Shown here one piece after another: positions 1 to 11,913 of a stretch of DNA of 64,000 nucleotides. The notes below the pieces were generated by a model. It did no database searches and was not told the origin of the DNA. It was given only the letters and a program-made list of their open reading frames with translations. The stretch's first letter is position 1. Each line of letters starts with the position of its first letter. A program made the translations under genes and the position numbers. The stretch is from Torreya grandis (taxonomy: Eukaryota > Streptophyta > Pinopsida > Cupressales > Taxaceae), in contig JARHVA010004091.1 in assembly GCA_037957365.1 (NCBI GenBank), forward strand, positions 1,454,001 through 1,518,000. The letters run 5' to 3'.

Positions 1-27
1 GCTCTCAGAAAGCAAATGGCATGAGGG

Positions 28-645
28 ATGTTTGCTCCTCTTTCATATCGATATATACTAAGGAGGGAATTCCCCAATCATTCATACCAAGGCAACACTT
101 CCAGGAATCAAGGGAAACCAAATCATCTTCCTCCCCCACAAGGGAAGCTTGCCATTAAAGCAACACCAGCCAACTCAGCAGTTGGATATCTAGAGACAGA
201 ATCTGATTTCTCTTTTCAACCTGAGTTGAAACTAGAAGATGACATTAATCTCTTCACAGTGGGAGAAGAAGAATTAGCTGGTGACTCCAACATTGGTTTC
301 TTGAATTACCAAGATGAAACTAGAAGTAAAGGTGAAACAGTTGATGGATCATACGCTGTAATCACTTGGTCCCATAACTAGTCAGCCCAACAAGCTGATA
401 AGAAAAAAATAGAGGAGCATTCTCAACCAGCAATTTCAATTGCTAAGTGAGGAACCACTCTGCCTTTTCAATCAAAGGACCCAGTGATCATTAAAGAGGT
501 AAGTACATCAAGCATTCCTTCATCTTCAACTTCAAATTTGTATACCAGTACCACCCCTCCTAAAAACTAGAAGAATAAACTACCTTCCCCTGTTCTTAAT
601 TCATTTCAGAAATTTGATATAATCGACCATGTCAAGAAAACCAAA
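28..645 (+). pseudogene. Gag C-terminal remnant of the Tat-like element
   Basis: An open stretch of 117 codons (28-381) is followed in the same region by short readable pieces broken by stops. The residues are polar and acidic with Ser/Thr-rich linkers. No zinc knuckle is visible, so it is called gag only because it directly precedes the protease. The segment near 610-690 reads like the linker normally found just before this family's protease, but it needs a frameshift between about 645 and 655. The true start lies outside the window. Function when intact would be capsid/nucleocapsid formation in cytoplasmic virus-like particles. Confidence 0.5.
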
Positions 646-650
646 TTCAA

Positions 651-1190
651 ATGTCTAAATTTCATTTCTTGAAATCCAACCCTGAACATTTGGATAAGTT
701 GGTTCAATGTGTAAATAATAAAACCATCCCTACAGGGCCAACTATTCCAAAGGTGACTCCCACATCCACCCAAAATAACCTTGTCATTACTCCTACTATG
801 CCTAAGAAAATAGAACCATTTTATGTTTCCCTACTGATAAATAGACACCAGCTAAACAACTACATAATAGACTCAGGTGCATCTGACAATGTCATGCCTG
901 CCAAAGTGGCAGAATCTCTTGGTCTCACACTGACCAAGAAATTGAGGAGATGTTTGTCCATGGAGAACAAATAAGTGCCACTACTGAGACAAATCAATGA
1001 TGTCTAATTTGCATTTGCAGCATTTTTGAATAAGAGAATCAAGATGACAATCCTGGTGGCTGACGTCCTAGCCTCCTACATCATTTTGCTTGGATGAAAT
1101 TTCTACAAGGATGTTGGTGGTGAATTGAGCATGGACCTATCTAAAGTGAGGATCACAGTCAAAGGTGTCATGCAGAGATTACTCCCTAAG
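651..1190 (+). pseudogene. Retropepsin-like aspartic protease (decayed)
   Basis: The active-site motif DSGAS is visible near codon 76 of the 651 frame, preceded by the usual hydrophobic strand (NYIIDSGAS) and followed by ...VAESLGL. After a stop at 972-974 the same frame continues to a second typical strand, and then to a GGELSMDLSKVRI-like C-terminal block around 1110-1155. An LG-stop-NF at about 1095 looks like a former LGRDF, consistent with CGA changed to TGA. In the living element this enzyme matured the Gag-Pol polyprotein. It shares frame 3 with the downstream RNase H, indicating one original polyprotein. Confidence 0.8.
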
Positions 1191-1361
1191 AAGAAAGCAA
1201 AATATGTTGTCACTCAAACATCAGCATCTGAAGCTCAAATTATGTTTAAGTCTTCAAGCATGGGTAATTACTTCCTGACTACAAAGGATGTTCCTGTCCT
1301 AGCTGATGAAACTTTTGAAAATGATAATCTGAAAATTGGTTTAGATGGAATAGCAGAATGA

Positions 1362-1805
1362 TTGGTAGAATGTAGTATAAGTGCAAAAGAATCCTCCCCT
1401 CTAATTAAAATAAAATTTGAGGATAACACAGTTCTTGATGATGTATGGATACTAAAATTTGATGGTAGCTATTCTTCTACCAGCTCTGGAGCTAGGATTG
1501 TTCTAATATCTCCTCAAGGAGATATTTTTCTTTCATATAAATTACAGTTTAGCAACACCAATAATATTGTTGAATATGAATCACTACTACTCAATTTGAA
1601 GGTTATTCGAGATAGGGGCATCAAACTCCTTCACGCTAAAGGAGATGCTGAGCTAATGGTTTGTCAGGTGAGGAACATGTATCAAACCAAGAATGGAAGA
1701 TTGGGTCATTACCGTAATCTAGTTTGGGATCAAATTGAAAGCTTTGATGCTTTCAATATCTCTACAGTTCCTAGAGAATTCAATGATTGAGTTGATACAT
1801 TAGCT
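1362..1805 (+). pseudogene. Extra (archaeal-type, RVT_3-like) RNase H lying upstream of the reverse transcriptase
   Basis: The frame reads W-I-L-K-FDGSYS, then SGARIVLISPQGD, NNIVEYESLLLNL, GDAELMVCQV and finally FND followed by a stop and VDTLA. These are the landmarks of plant dual-RNase H elements: the first Asp in FDGS, a Glu in EYE, an Asp in GDAEL and the last Asp near DTLA. All acidic landmark residues seem retained. A stop replaces one residue at 1788-1790. The domain would degrade RNA in RNA-DNA hybrids. Its position, between protease and reverse transcriptase instead of after the native RNase H, is notable. About 140 residues is normal for the domain. Confidence 0.82.
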
Positions 1806-2004
1806 ATTTTAGTGGCTCTCTTGGGTTCCTTACCAAGATTTTGAAGGAGACAAGTACACCATCAAACTGGTCTTTCAACCAAGTGTTCTTGACAATGCCA
1901 ATCATTGGCAAGTGTTCAAAGATGACAACCAAAACATCACCTTTTTGGAACAAAAGGACAGCTTTGAATAGCTTCATTTCAAAGGCAATAGACCTCCACC
2001 ACAA

Positions 2005-2960
2005 AAATTAGTTTAGGAAACAATTCCAGATGCTGGCAAAGAATTCTTGTAGCTTAAAGGGAATAAAATCTGAAAAGGACTAGTTTCTCTTGAGAAGTTA
2101 TTTGATAAGCATGATAGGTTCATCAAATAGAAATAAAAAGATTCAAGCTCCTCCCAAGAGTTTGATCAAATAAATTTGGGTACTAAAGAAAATCCCAAGA
2201 TGGTGAACATCAGGAAGTGTTGCACTCTAGAAGAGAAGTTCAAGTTTACTGCTTTACTCCACCAGTACATAGATGTTCTGGCATACTCCTATGATGACCT
2301 AAAGTCACTTAGGCTTGAAGAAATTCTCCATGAAATTCCTCTCAAGAGTGATTCAGTGCCTTACAAGTAGAAATCTTGGTAGTATAATCCAAAGATATTA
2401 GGTACTATTCTATTTGAAATACAAAAAATGTTAAACGCTAGAATAATTTTCTCAATCCATCATTCCACATGGATTACAAACATAGTCCTTGTGAGAAAAA
2501 AGAATGGCAAAATTCACCTCTATGTGGATTTTAGAAACTTGAATCAATCCTCTCTAAAGTATAACTACCCTTTGACCATCATGGATCAATTCCTTCAGAC
2601 AATGATCGGTTCAGAGATGTTATCAATGTTAGATGGCTTCTCAGGATACAATCAAGTTGAAGTTGGTGAAGCAAACCAGCATAAGACTACCTTCACCATG
2701 CCTTGGGGCACATTTGTGTATCAAAGAATGCCGTTTGGTCTAATAAATGCTTGCACCACTTTCTAGAGAGCAATGGACCTTGATTTTAGAGATAAAATAG
2801 GTAAATTAATTGTGGTATACCTTAATGACTTGACTATTTTTTTTAAGTATCATCCTGATCATGTGTGCCATCTGTAACAAGTGTTGGAATGATGTCGATA
2901 GAATGGCATTTCTCTAAATCCAAAGAAGTCTATTTTGAGAGTAATAGAAGGGAAAATTCT
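2005..2960 (+). pseudogene. Ty3/gypsy reverse transcriptase (catalytically mutated)
   Basis: Frame 1 contains WITNIVLVRKKNGKIH, YVDFRNLNQ, MLDGFSGYNQ, PWGTFVYQRMPFGL and the active-site strand VYLNDLTIF. The usual Y-x-D-D has become L-N-D, losing the first catalytic Asp of the pair; the separate Asp in LDGFSG is kept. In-frame stops at 2368-2370, 2764-2766, 2875-2877 and others sit where Gln is usually found (for example F-stop-RAMD where FQRAMD is typical). The N-terminal connection to the extra RNase H (2005-2175) is poorly readable. When intact it copied element RNA into cDNA in the virus-like particle. Confidence 0.87.
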
Positions 2961-3072
2961 CAGACGCATTGTATCTCGCGAAGGCATAAAAATCAACTCA
3001 GAAAGAGTCAAATCCATCTAAGAGCTTACTCTACCCACAAGTAAGACTGAAGTTCACTCTTTCTTCAGAAAG

Positions 3073-3610
3073 GTGAATTTTTTACAAAGTTTCATTCGTG
3101 AGTTTGTCGAGAAGACTCACCACATTGTGGACATGATGAAGGGAAAGGCCACTTTTGTCTGGACTAAAGAAGGCAAATTAGCATTTCAAGACATCAACAC
3201 AGCTATTTCCCATGCCCCAATTTTGGTTTGTCCAAATTACACCAAAGGCTTTATAATATATAGTTATGCTTTTGAACACACACTTTCAACAATTCTAATT
3301 TAGCAGAACAAAGAAGGTGTGGAGTCTCCCATATCCTTCATGATTTGTCCCCTCAAAGCTCATGAGCTAAAATACTCAAACATGGAGAAGCATGCTTATA
3401 TAGTGATAAAGGCCGTAAACCATTTCTACTTTTACATTCTAAATTCCCACATTGTTGCCCTACTTTCTGAGACAATAATCAAGTCTATATTAACTCAGCA
3501 AGAGTTTGGAACCAAAAGGTGCAATTGGATTGCTAAAATCTAAGAGTTTGATCTAGTTATCAAACCAACCAAGCTTGTGTGGGGAAGGGCTTCTGCTAAT
3601 TGATTGCCGA
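3073..3610 (+). pseudogene. Native gypsy RNase H and connection domain (decayed)
   Basis: Frame 1 continues from the reverse transcriptase with the thumb/connection segment (FLQSFIREFVEKTHH), FVWTKEGKLAFQDI, then the RNase H fold with ILVCPNYTKGF, ISFMICPLKAHELKYSNMEK and a C-terminal KPTKLVWGRASAN near 3575. Typical acidic residues of the first strand (usually D in Y-x-D) read YSYA here, so the active site is probably lost, as is common in dual-RNase H plant elements where the native domain degenerates. Stops at 3301-3303 and 3541-3543 replace probable Gln codons. It directly precedes integrase. Confidence 0.75.
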
Positions 3611-3640
3611 TAATAACCGAAAGAAATAGATCATGAAGGA

Positions 3641-4815
3641 ATGGAGGTTGAAGACACACAAATGGTCCTCTTTGTCACCACCATGAATGAATGGTATTCA
3701 AATATTTCTCATTTCCTCTCCTATGGTGAGTGTCCTACTCACTTGTCTCATAAAGAAAAGAGGACTGTTAAGTTAAAAGTTGCCAATTTTGTCTTATGGG
3801 AAAATGGTCTGTATAAGAAGAACCTTGACGGAGTATTCCTTCACTACGTGGACAAAGTGCAATAGAACAAACTTTTGCAATATTTTTTCAATTTGGCTTG
3901 TGGAGGACATTTTTTTGCACCTGTGACTACCCATAAGATTTTGTGAGCTAGGTATTACTGGCCTACCCTATTTCAAGATGCATACAAATGGGTACGTAAA
4001 TGTGAACTGTGTCAACAATTCATTGGAAGACCCAAATTGGTTGTGCTACCTCTCAAGCCAATGGTAATAGAAGAGCCATTTCAGTAATGGGGAATTGATT
4101 TCATTGGTGTTATAAACCTATCTTCAAGTGCTGGACATGATTATTTCCTCATAGCCACATATTACTTCACCAAATGGGTGGAAGCTATTCTAGCCAAGCA
4201 TGCTACTTTAGAAGTAGTATGCAATTTCCTCAAGGAGAACATCATTTCCAGGTTTGGATTCCCAACCAAGATAGTGATCGATAATGTAGCCTATTTTTAT
4301 TCCCATGAGATTATTCAATTTTGCTTTTATTATGGGATTACCCTCTCCCACTCTTTTGATTAATTTCTGGAAGGAAATGTCCAAGCAGAATCGAGCAACA
4401 AGAACCTAGTGACCATCATTAGAAAGCTGGTAGATGACAATCAGTAAACCTGGCATAAAGCATTATTTGATGCTTTATGGGAAAATAGAATTACACCCAA
4501 GAGGGCAATATGTATGTCACCTTTCCAACTTCTATATGGTGTTAATGCAGAGATACCAATCACCCTAGAATTACCAGCATTGAAATTGGCAAAGGTGGTC
4601 AAAGATCAGACATATGAAAGATCTATCGACAAGAGGATCATGTGCTTGACCGAGCTAGATGAGAAGTGAACTATGGTGGTGGACCGAATTGTTGCACATC
4701 AAATTTTGGTGAAGAAGCTCTTCAACCAAAAAGTAGAAACCTATGATTTTTAGATTGGAGATCAAGTTATGTTATGGGACAAGAGAAGAGAACCAAAGGG
4801 AATGCATGGAAAATT
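3641..4815 (+). pseudogene. Ty3/gypsy integrase (decayed)
   Basis: Frame 2. A zinc-binding region ends in KWVRKCELCQQF near 3990-4020. The catalytic core begins at WGIDFIG (first Asp, about 4091), continues through YFTKWVEA, and has IDNVAYF (about 4275) where TDNG is usual, so the second Asp is kept but its context is changed. The region of the third acidic residue reads VQAESSNKNLV (about 4380-4410), with Glu present. The C-terminal part has MLWDKRREPKGMHGKFDSLWRSPF (about 4770-4840). A frameshift separates it from the RNase H, and several stops are present. No chromodomain was recognised. Confidence 0.82.
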
Positions 4816-5289
4816 TGATTCCCTATGGAGAAGCCCATTTGTTAATCATTAGCTCAATGGTGAAAATAGTTTTTTGCTGATGTATCAAGATGGCACACCC
4901 TTTTCCTTGTCTCATAGTGGGCAGCATCTGAAACACTTCAATTCTTGAAGTATCAGATAAGATTAGCTTGTATATATGTATAATTTTTGTATAGTCTTTA
5001 GCTAATTTTGTGTTGTTCATTTTCATTTGTTTTTTTTGCCTTTATTTTTGGGTAGCATGTCTCTATAGCCTAATGGCATACTTAAAGTCACTATAGATTC
5101 TGGATTCTATTCCCTTTGATTCTTTTTACAATCGATGGAAGTTCCCCAACTGGAGCAAGCTATTGTTACTAAAATTTGTCACTTGTTTTTGGGGACAACT
5201 TATCAACTATTTTGGTCTTACAAACCAAAATCCTCTCCTCCCTTCTCAAAAAAATGTTTGAGTATTCAAATTCTTCAATTATTCGAGTC
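4816..5289 (+). other. Non-coding tail after integrase, no gene seen
   Basis: AT-rich sequence between the end of integrase and the GTTCAA-rich tract. A 61-codon open stretch at 5135-5320 has no recognisable motif and no known counterpart. It is interpreted as the start of the long untranslated region between pol and the 3' LTR. Confidence 0.5.
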
Positions 5290-6135
5290 TTCTCAGCTAG
5301 AGAACTTGCAGGTTCAATAGGTAGGTTTTCTTAGAAAGAAGTTCCAACACTTAGGCATTTTCAAGGCTGGTTCAACGTTGAGGTTCAATCAAAAGACTTA
5401 GAGGTGGGCTTCAAACAAATGGATTGAACCATTGAACCTTGCACCAAAATGGCTCAATGAGTTCAATAAGATCAAAAGACTTAAATGAAAGAAGACTTTG
5501 AAGAAGAAAGATTGAACTGTTGAACCTTGAACCAAAAAAGTTCAAAGTTTAAAGGTTCAAGTTCAATGAAGGTTGAGAGACTTAGAAGAATAAAGGATTC
5601 GAAGAGCAAAGGATGAACCATTGAACCATTGAACCTTGAACCAAAAGAGTTCAAAGTTCAAAAGTTCAATGAGTTCAACAGAAAAGAAAAGAATCCAGAT
5701 AGTTCAAAACTTCAAAGGATTCAAAGAAAGAGAATGAATCGTTGAACTTTGAACTGTAATGGTTCAAGGTTCAATAAAGTTTAAAAGACTTAGAGAATAA
5801 AAGGATTCAAAGAAAGAGAATGAACTTTTGAACCATTGAACTTTGAACTGAAATAGTTCATAGGTTAAAATGGTTCAAAGAGTTTAACCAGTTCAAGAAG
5901 TTCAAAGTTCACAAGGAAGCTTTGAGCAAAGGAAGGCAATGAAGGATTCTAGAGACAAGTTTGAAGAGATGCTTTAACCGGTTGAACCAAGGAACTGATT
6001 GAACCAAGGAGCTAATTAAACTAAGGAGCTGATTGAACTAAGGAGTTGATAGGGCCATCCAAACTATCGAATCATTGAACCAATGCACTCTCATGGTTCA
6101 AATGTTCAATGTTCAAAGTGGTTCAAGTGACCATC
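5290..6135 (+). repeat. GTTCAA/TTGAAC-rich degenerate tandem tract in the 3' untranslated region of the Tat-like element
   Basis: Dozens of GGTTCAA, AGTTCAA, TTGAACC and TTGAACT words occur in irregular spacing, with both orientations mixed (for example GATTGAACTGTTGAACC followed by GGTTCAAGTTCAATG). Purine-rich spacers such as AAAGACTTAGA and GGATTCAAAG recur. There is no fixed period by eye, so it is a degenerate, expanded low-complexity array rather than a clean satellite. Mixed orientation means the RNA could form many short hairpins. Its position between pol and the expected 3' LTR matches the hypervariable tail known from Tat/Ogre-type elements. Confidence 0.8.
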
Positions 6136-7450
6136 AACCAATAATGTCCCCATGGATTTCAAATTCAAGGTAACAAAATGCCTGTTTATTTTCAAATGTG
6201 GCACGAAACCTAAAGAACAAACTCAGTGACTAGCTGAAGAAGAAGTTGAAAGAGCCAGTAGAAAGGGAAGAGATAACCTGAGAGCTCAAATCACAAGGAA
6301 GAGATAAAATGCATTAAGAGAAGAGGGAACAAGAGGGAAATACCATAAATATCTATGTAGGAATTATTTCTAGTTGGTGAAATAGTCCACCAGGTGGACA
6401 TCAGAGAGCTCGAGCACTCAAGGGCATGGCCTTTTTTTCTCCATCGAGTAAAGGCAAAGTGGACAGCTGCATAAATAACATGAAGAGGACTAGGTGGCCC
6501 ATACTTTAGAGGAGACATTTGAGATGAATTGACATCCCATAGTTAAGGTCGATGCCCTATTCCAGCATGGCCCCTTGACAAAACTAAAAATGCATTTAAG
6601 GCATTGAATGCAGCATGGGCCATTACATGAAACAAAGTGTCGAGTCTTTCTTGGCTGCTATATATTGTAATATATTATTTTATGTAAATGAGATCTCTCT
6701 GTTATAGAAGAAAAAATCTACCCAAATTTAAAGGCATTTCCTGAGACTTTGAGCTCAGATTGTTAATCATATTTCTTTATTTGAATGAGAAAACAAGTGA
6801 CCTTTCAGACTTTATGCTAGAATATCTTATTTTATTTAGGAAATTATTCTTATGTTTGTTTCCTATAATCATTTTTGTCCATTTAATATAACAAGCAGAA
6901 ATAGTGGAAGTAATCAGGAAGGTGTCTTGAAGCTAACTATGGATAGACTTTATGCTGCCACAATTGTCTTTAGCATGTTTGTTTTTATGTTTCTATGTAA
7001 AGGATCTTGGGATGACTTTGTGCCCTCATTGTCCTTTGTATATTTCACTCTTTGGAAGCTAAGGTGGAGACTTTGTGTTACACTTCATCCTGCTATGTTA
7101 CTACACCCTGTTACCATTACTACTAAGAAGAAACTGGTTGTTGACTGAGTATTACTTTTGAAAGAAGAGAAGTACCTCCAACAATCACCTAAGATTTCTC
7201 CTTTGATCTATGAACATCATCTCTAAAAAAAGAGAGATGTATGGTGTTATCCTACCCTAAGTGTTATTTAAGCTTATTTATATTAATATATAGTGCCTCA
7301 TACTTATAGGGAACCTCCCCTTGATGAGAGGAGAGATTTGTCCCCTTTTGATGTTGTTGACCTACACATTTGGCTAATAAATCTCCCTATGCTATGGTTG
7401 AAACACTTATTTTTTCCATCAGTTAGCTAGTGACAAAATATTCACCCAAC
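6136..7450. other. Gene-free stretch, possible 3' LTR of the Tat-like element
   Basis: No coding region is supported. A TATATATTGTAATATATT segment at about 6658-6676, followed by purine-rich and ATCTC-rich sequence, resembles an LTR promoter/R region. No second copy lies in the window to prove an LTR. Open stretches at 6291-6518 and 6852-7148 show no family motif. Confidence 0.35.
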
Positions 7451-9399
7451 AAGATAAATGGTATACATTTAAGTGAAGGATAAAGATTGAATGGAGTGAG
7501 ATCAACACTGAAAATTCAAGTAGTGGTCTCAAGCTTAAATCTTGAGCAAGTTCAGATGATCAATGATATGTATTACAATGTACACATCTAATCGATAGAG
7601 TGAAATCAATGATGAAAAGCCATGGTCCTACTTTAAACATTGATCACCTTATAGATATTAGTCATACACATTTTAGTGTATAGATCTAGATCAATGCAGT
7701 AAGGCCACTGAATACTTTTCAATGAAGCTCTGAGCTCCCATGGGACTATCAAGTGGAATAACCTTGAAGCCCACTATGAAGAGCATAAAAGCACTGAATA
7801 GTCAACATGTGGCACATGTAGAATGCAGAATAAACCAAAAAATGATAAGTGATAGGCTTGGTAGATAGTCCCCATAATGTTTTTAAAATTTATGGTCACA
7901 CGACTATCAAAGATTCTCCCACAGATGTCGAATGATGGTTGTGTAGATGTTAATTTTAACACAGTTGCTTAAATTCAAATTTTAAAAGGCTATGATCATA
8001 TTTTCAATAGTGATGAATATAATGGCATAGGGATGCCATAGAAACACCACATCATAGCCATGTGAGTCTAATAGGCCAAATCAAAGACCCTATAGACCTG
8101 ACAATGTAAAGGTTAGGATCTAAGATCATAATGTTTGAACTAACTACCACCATTGGATCACTGTTGGAACCTATAAAAATGCCCTAGTGAAGAAAATACC
8201 ATAACCAAAACCTATGAGAATTATAATTGCCCTGAGGGAGGCTAAATTTCCATTTGTGTAAAGGTAAGTTGAGCTATTATCCATTAGTGATTTGTTTAAA
8301 AGGGATTTACAGCTTGAAGAAGGGTCCCAAAGATCAATGAAATAAGAATATTCATTTTATAACCAACTTTGTATAATATTTTGAAATAGGATATTGTTCT
8401 ATATAGACATGTGCAATTTTTAAGAGCACATTGTCTATAAACTAGTCTATTAAAAGGAAAGGGTAATTTGTTATGGAATACAATAGAAAGGACACATGTC
8501 TTATACACTTGTACAAACATAATTGGATGAAATTGACTGACATGTTGCCTTTTATCTTATAAAAGGAACATTGTCAATTATAAAAAAGATGGAGTTTGTA
8601 GATCCAAAATTACTTTGTAAACTTGGAGAAAATAATATAATCAAGGAATTATACAAATATTACCTAGTATTTATCTATGAGTTTACTACCATGGATTTGA
8701 TCTCATTTACTTGTTCTTATTGCTAGATTTGAAAGGTTATTATAAATTCTTGGCATACACATTTAATTACAAAGTTATTAACTTTTTATAATGCTAGGTT
8801 GACTAAAATTCCTTAGGTTCATTTCATTTTCTTACTCTTCTTGCACTTAGGCTATTGTTGTTTGCTTATAGCGGTAAATATTTAAAGTGAACTAGGTTTT
8901 GATTTGCATTATTTCCACCTTCCTTAGAAGTTTGCCTTATGTGTGATAGGATTTAGGATTAAGATGTTCATGTTACACATTAGTTAAGTGCATATCTAGA
9001 TGAAATTTGAGCTTTGTCATGATGTTTGTAATGAAGATCAACAACATCTCTTCCTGCCCTACCCTTCCTTTTGCTCCTTTTTAAACTAGATCACTCTAGT
9101 TTAGTTCTAATTATAAATATACATCTTGAATAAATTATCAAATTAATTCTTGATCATAATTCATTGTTCTTAGCATAGTATGTTGCATATTTTACATAGA
9201 TCTACTATTTGGCCATGGTGGCTCCCAACCACCAAATTTTATAAATATTGTAAAATAGTCACTTGTTTTGCCTCTTTCCACCAACAAATAACAAGATTAT
9301 TGCAGCCCACAACTCATGTATTTAGTTCTTAGGAACTATAAAATTATAAGTGTTTCATAAACACTTTAAGAACCTATGTTACACATTTAGGCATCAATA
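7451..9399 (+). repeat. Left terminal repeat (LTR) of the outer gag-only element
   Basis: Starts AAGATAAATGG, matching AAGATCAATGG at 13784, and stays similar through landmarks such as GAGTGAAATCAATGATGAAAAGCCATGGTC (7598 and 13930 regions) and GGTTGACTAAAATTCCTTAGG (8800 and 27200 regions). It ends near GCATCAA, matching ACATCAA at 27801. Identity looks like roughly 85 percent by eye, indicating an old insertion. No ORF here is supported; open stretches at 7774-7962 and 8296-8520 are non-coding shadows. Confidence 0.8.
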
Positions 9400-9927
9400 G
9401 ACATAGCTTTACTAGTGCTAAAAGGAGGGATTTGGTTAGATCTTTGTGAATTGATAGAATCTTTGCTCATTTTGGTGAATTATGTCCAAAGATTAGTGTA
9501 TTCTTTACATATTCATGTTATTTTGAGCATAATTATGTGAATATCATTTATATTTATGGTTTTAGACCAATATTTGGGCTTCTTTTAGCCAGATATGGGT
9601 GTTATTTGATGATATATGAGTATTTGCGGTAAAGATAGCTTAAATATAAGGCATTTGAGGTTAGTGATAGCGGTTTTGTTCAAAAAATGATTGATTCTTT
9701 AAAAATTGGATTTCATCTGAGCTTGAAACATGTAAATAACTTTGAGCTAATTTGGTTAAAAATCGATGTCCTTTATTTTTATTTATACATATTTGTGCAA
9801 AAATTGCTTAATTTGTGAGTCTGATCATTATTTTTTGTAAAGATGAGGATTACACATTATATTTTAGATAGGATTTAGAGCAAGAACCACCATAAATAAG
9901 ATCCTCATCAAAATATGGCATGGTTAG
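9400..9927 (+). other. Untranslated leader of the outer gag-only element
   Basis: AT-rich sequence between the left terminal repeat and gag. No TGG-starting primer binding site is convincing directly after the repeat; a purine-rich AAAAGGAGGGATTTGG occurs at about 9420. Confidence 0.4.
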
Positions 9928-11913
9928 GTGGATCTTTTATCAACATGCCTAGTTAGGTATATGACTTACAAGGAATCCAAAAAAGTTTTATCTTGTTTCA
10001 ATCCTAATGGTGTTGTCACTATGGAAGAACATGTTAGATATTTCAAAGATGCTTTAAGACTCTTGAATGTTGTTCATGAATATTTAACATGTAAATTGTT
10101 CCCAATTACTTTCAAATATGCTACATATGAATGGTTCCTTAACCTTCCAGAGGATTATATTGCTAGCTGGGATGATTTTAACAACATATTTATTAATCAA
10201 TTTGGTAAAACAATTAGTCCATGCATTGTGTATCAATAATTCACCATTTTCAAAAGAGTCTCAAATGAGCCCAGTAGAGCTTTTAATGCTAGGTTCTAGA
10301 AGATGTTTAGAAAAATTATAGCCCCTTATAGACCTAAAGAGGCTTTACCCTTAGATATTTACAAGGATGCTTTGGATCCCATGACTTTTGTGTTCCTTAA
10401 AAGGTATGCTATATTCATAAACACTTTGGCATTGGCATATGTTAAAGTTGTAATAATCAATGATAAAATGCATCCTCAAGGTTAGCTTGCATATGTTATC
10501 CCAAATGTCAACCTCAATTTACCAGTATTGAATGTCATTCCTAATGCCAATTAGATTGTGTTTGCCTTAAATTATATACCATCTTTGAACCAATTTACCT
10601 TAGGCCATGCCTATCCTAGCCAAAATTTGGGGTTATTCAGCAATGATACAAATGGATTTCAATCACAAGGACAAGAGATTTGGTTCCCATTAGTAATGAT
10701 AGTCATGTTCATAACTTAGAAGCACCAAAGAATGAATATGAATCCATACTTAAGATGGTTCAAAAGATGAGCACTGATTTTATTCAATTACAAAATCAAG
10801 TGGGCAATTTTGGGGAAGATTCCAATAGAGACTATGCTTCTCAAAGCTTCAATAGGTTTCATGATAATAGCCACAATGATTCATCTAAGGACATAGATGA
10901 AAATAATCTTATTATATAGGTCTATATACCCAATATAATGACTTAGGAGCATGTCAAAGTGAAAGGGATACATATGAGCCTATGCTTAATCAAGTCTTTA
11001 TTATAGGAACATCTAGTTTTGCATGAACTTCTAAATCCTTCATGTATTCTTTAGATTTTCCATTTGAAGAAGAAATTAAACTAGAAGATGATCTAAAAGA
11101 TGAAATGGATGTTCAAGATAAACATCCCCATGAATAATATTAGATATAAATTGACTTCTCTTCAGAAGATAGTTGTGAAGGTCATTCATATGAGGTCATT
11201 ATTGAAATAAAGTCTACCCCTGAAGAAGAAGACTAGTGGAAACATTTATTCCAAGATTTTTTGAAAGAAATAAAGGTTTTCTAGGATAGAAATATCACTC
11301 TATAGACCCCAAAACAATATGAGTTAAGACTCGATTGGGTAGCTAATATGTCATTTTGCACAGAGGATGAGGATGAAGCAAGTGAAACAAATCAAGAATT
11401 TTCATATGACACCTTCAAAAGGGTAGAAGTATGTATCAACTTGAATATAATGGTAAGGCTACAGATAAAATTTGTGATCTTTTAGGCAATCAATATGAAG
11501 TATCATTTTAGGATGACTTGGAGATTTTTGGTACAAAGATTGGTAGTCTATCCCCATCTCAAGTTGAATTTGATAAAGACACCCACCAAAGAATGCTAGT
11601 TGATCTACTATAATTGAATGAGGATGATATAAATAACTATATATGTATGATTCAAGTATAATTATCACTCCTAATGCAAGATATAAGGATTTGGGAAGGA
11701 GATGATTGGGTCTTAGATTCATACCTTCGATCTGTACATCTGAGAATGCTGATAGGAGGCCAAGCTACATCACCTAGAAGACACAAACATACAAGTGCTC
11801 CTATCCACAATAAAAGGCCATTGAATGGAATTAATCATGTTTCAAGGTTTTTTAGTATACTAAATAATTTACCATTTGTTCCTAGAGGTAGGTTATTTAT
11901 GGAGTTAGTGTAG
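9928..11913 (+). pseudogene. Retrotransposon gag (decayed)
   Basis: The first 190 codons (9928-10485) stay in one frame with stops at 10237-10239 and 10300-10302. They show a Retrotrans_gag-like pattern: VTMEEHVRYFKDALRLL, then YEWFLNLPEDYIASWDDF and FNNIFINQFG, followed by SRAFNARF. Further pieces at 10680-10919 (MVQKMSTDFIQLQNQVG, possibly coiled coil), an acidic region around 11040-11130, and a final 79-codon open end at 11674-11913 suggest a gag of about 650 residues. No zinc knuckle was found. It would have formed virus-like particles and depended on another element for pol. The start is uncertain because the first codons are not conserved. Confidence 0.65.

Larger units (their letters stand above)
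1..6135 (+). mobile_element. Decayed Ty3/gypsy element, Tat-like lineage, left end outside window
   Basis: A plus-strand LTR-retrotransposon relic. Recognisable blocks in order are a gag tail (28-645), aspartic protease (651-1190), an extra RNase H (1362-1805), reverse transcriptase (about 2010-2960), native RNase H (about 3070-3610), integrase (about 3640-4820), and a long repetitive non-coding tail. The reading frame moves from frame 3 to frame 1 to frame 2 along the element, with many stops. The 5' LTR must lie left of the window. I could not define the 3' LTR, so the right boundary is set at the end of the GTTCAA-rich tract and may extend to about 7100. Lineage is inferred from the extra RNase H and the variable tail. 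No member of the pol is intact. Confidence 0.85.

Noticed and set aside
1..4815. Many TAA/TAG stops at Gln positions could mean a genetic code with UAR read as Gln.
   Set aside because: Normal CAA/CAG codons are still common in the same frames, TGA stops at Arg positions occur too, frameshifts are present, and the elements are plant-type. Deamination decay explains it.
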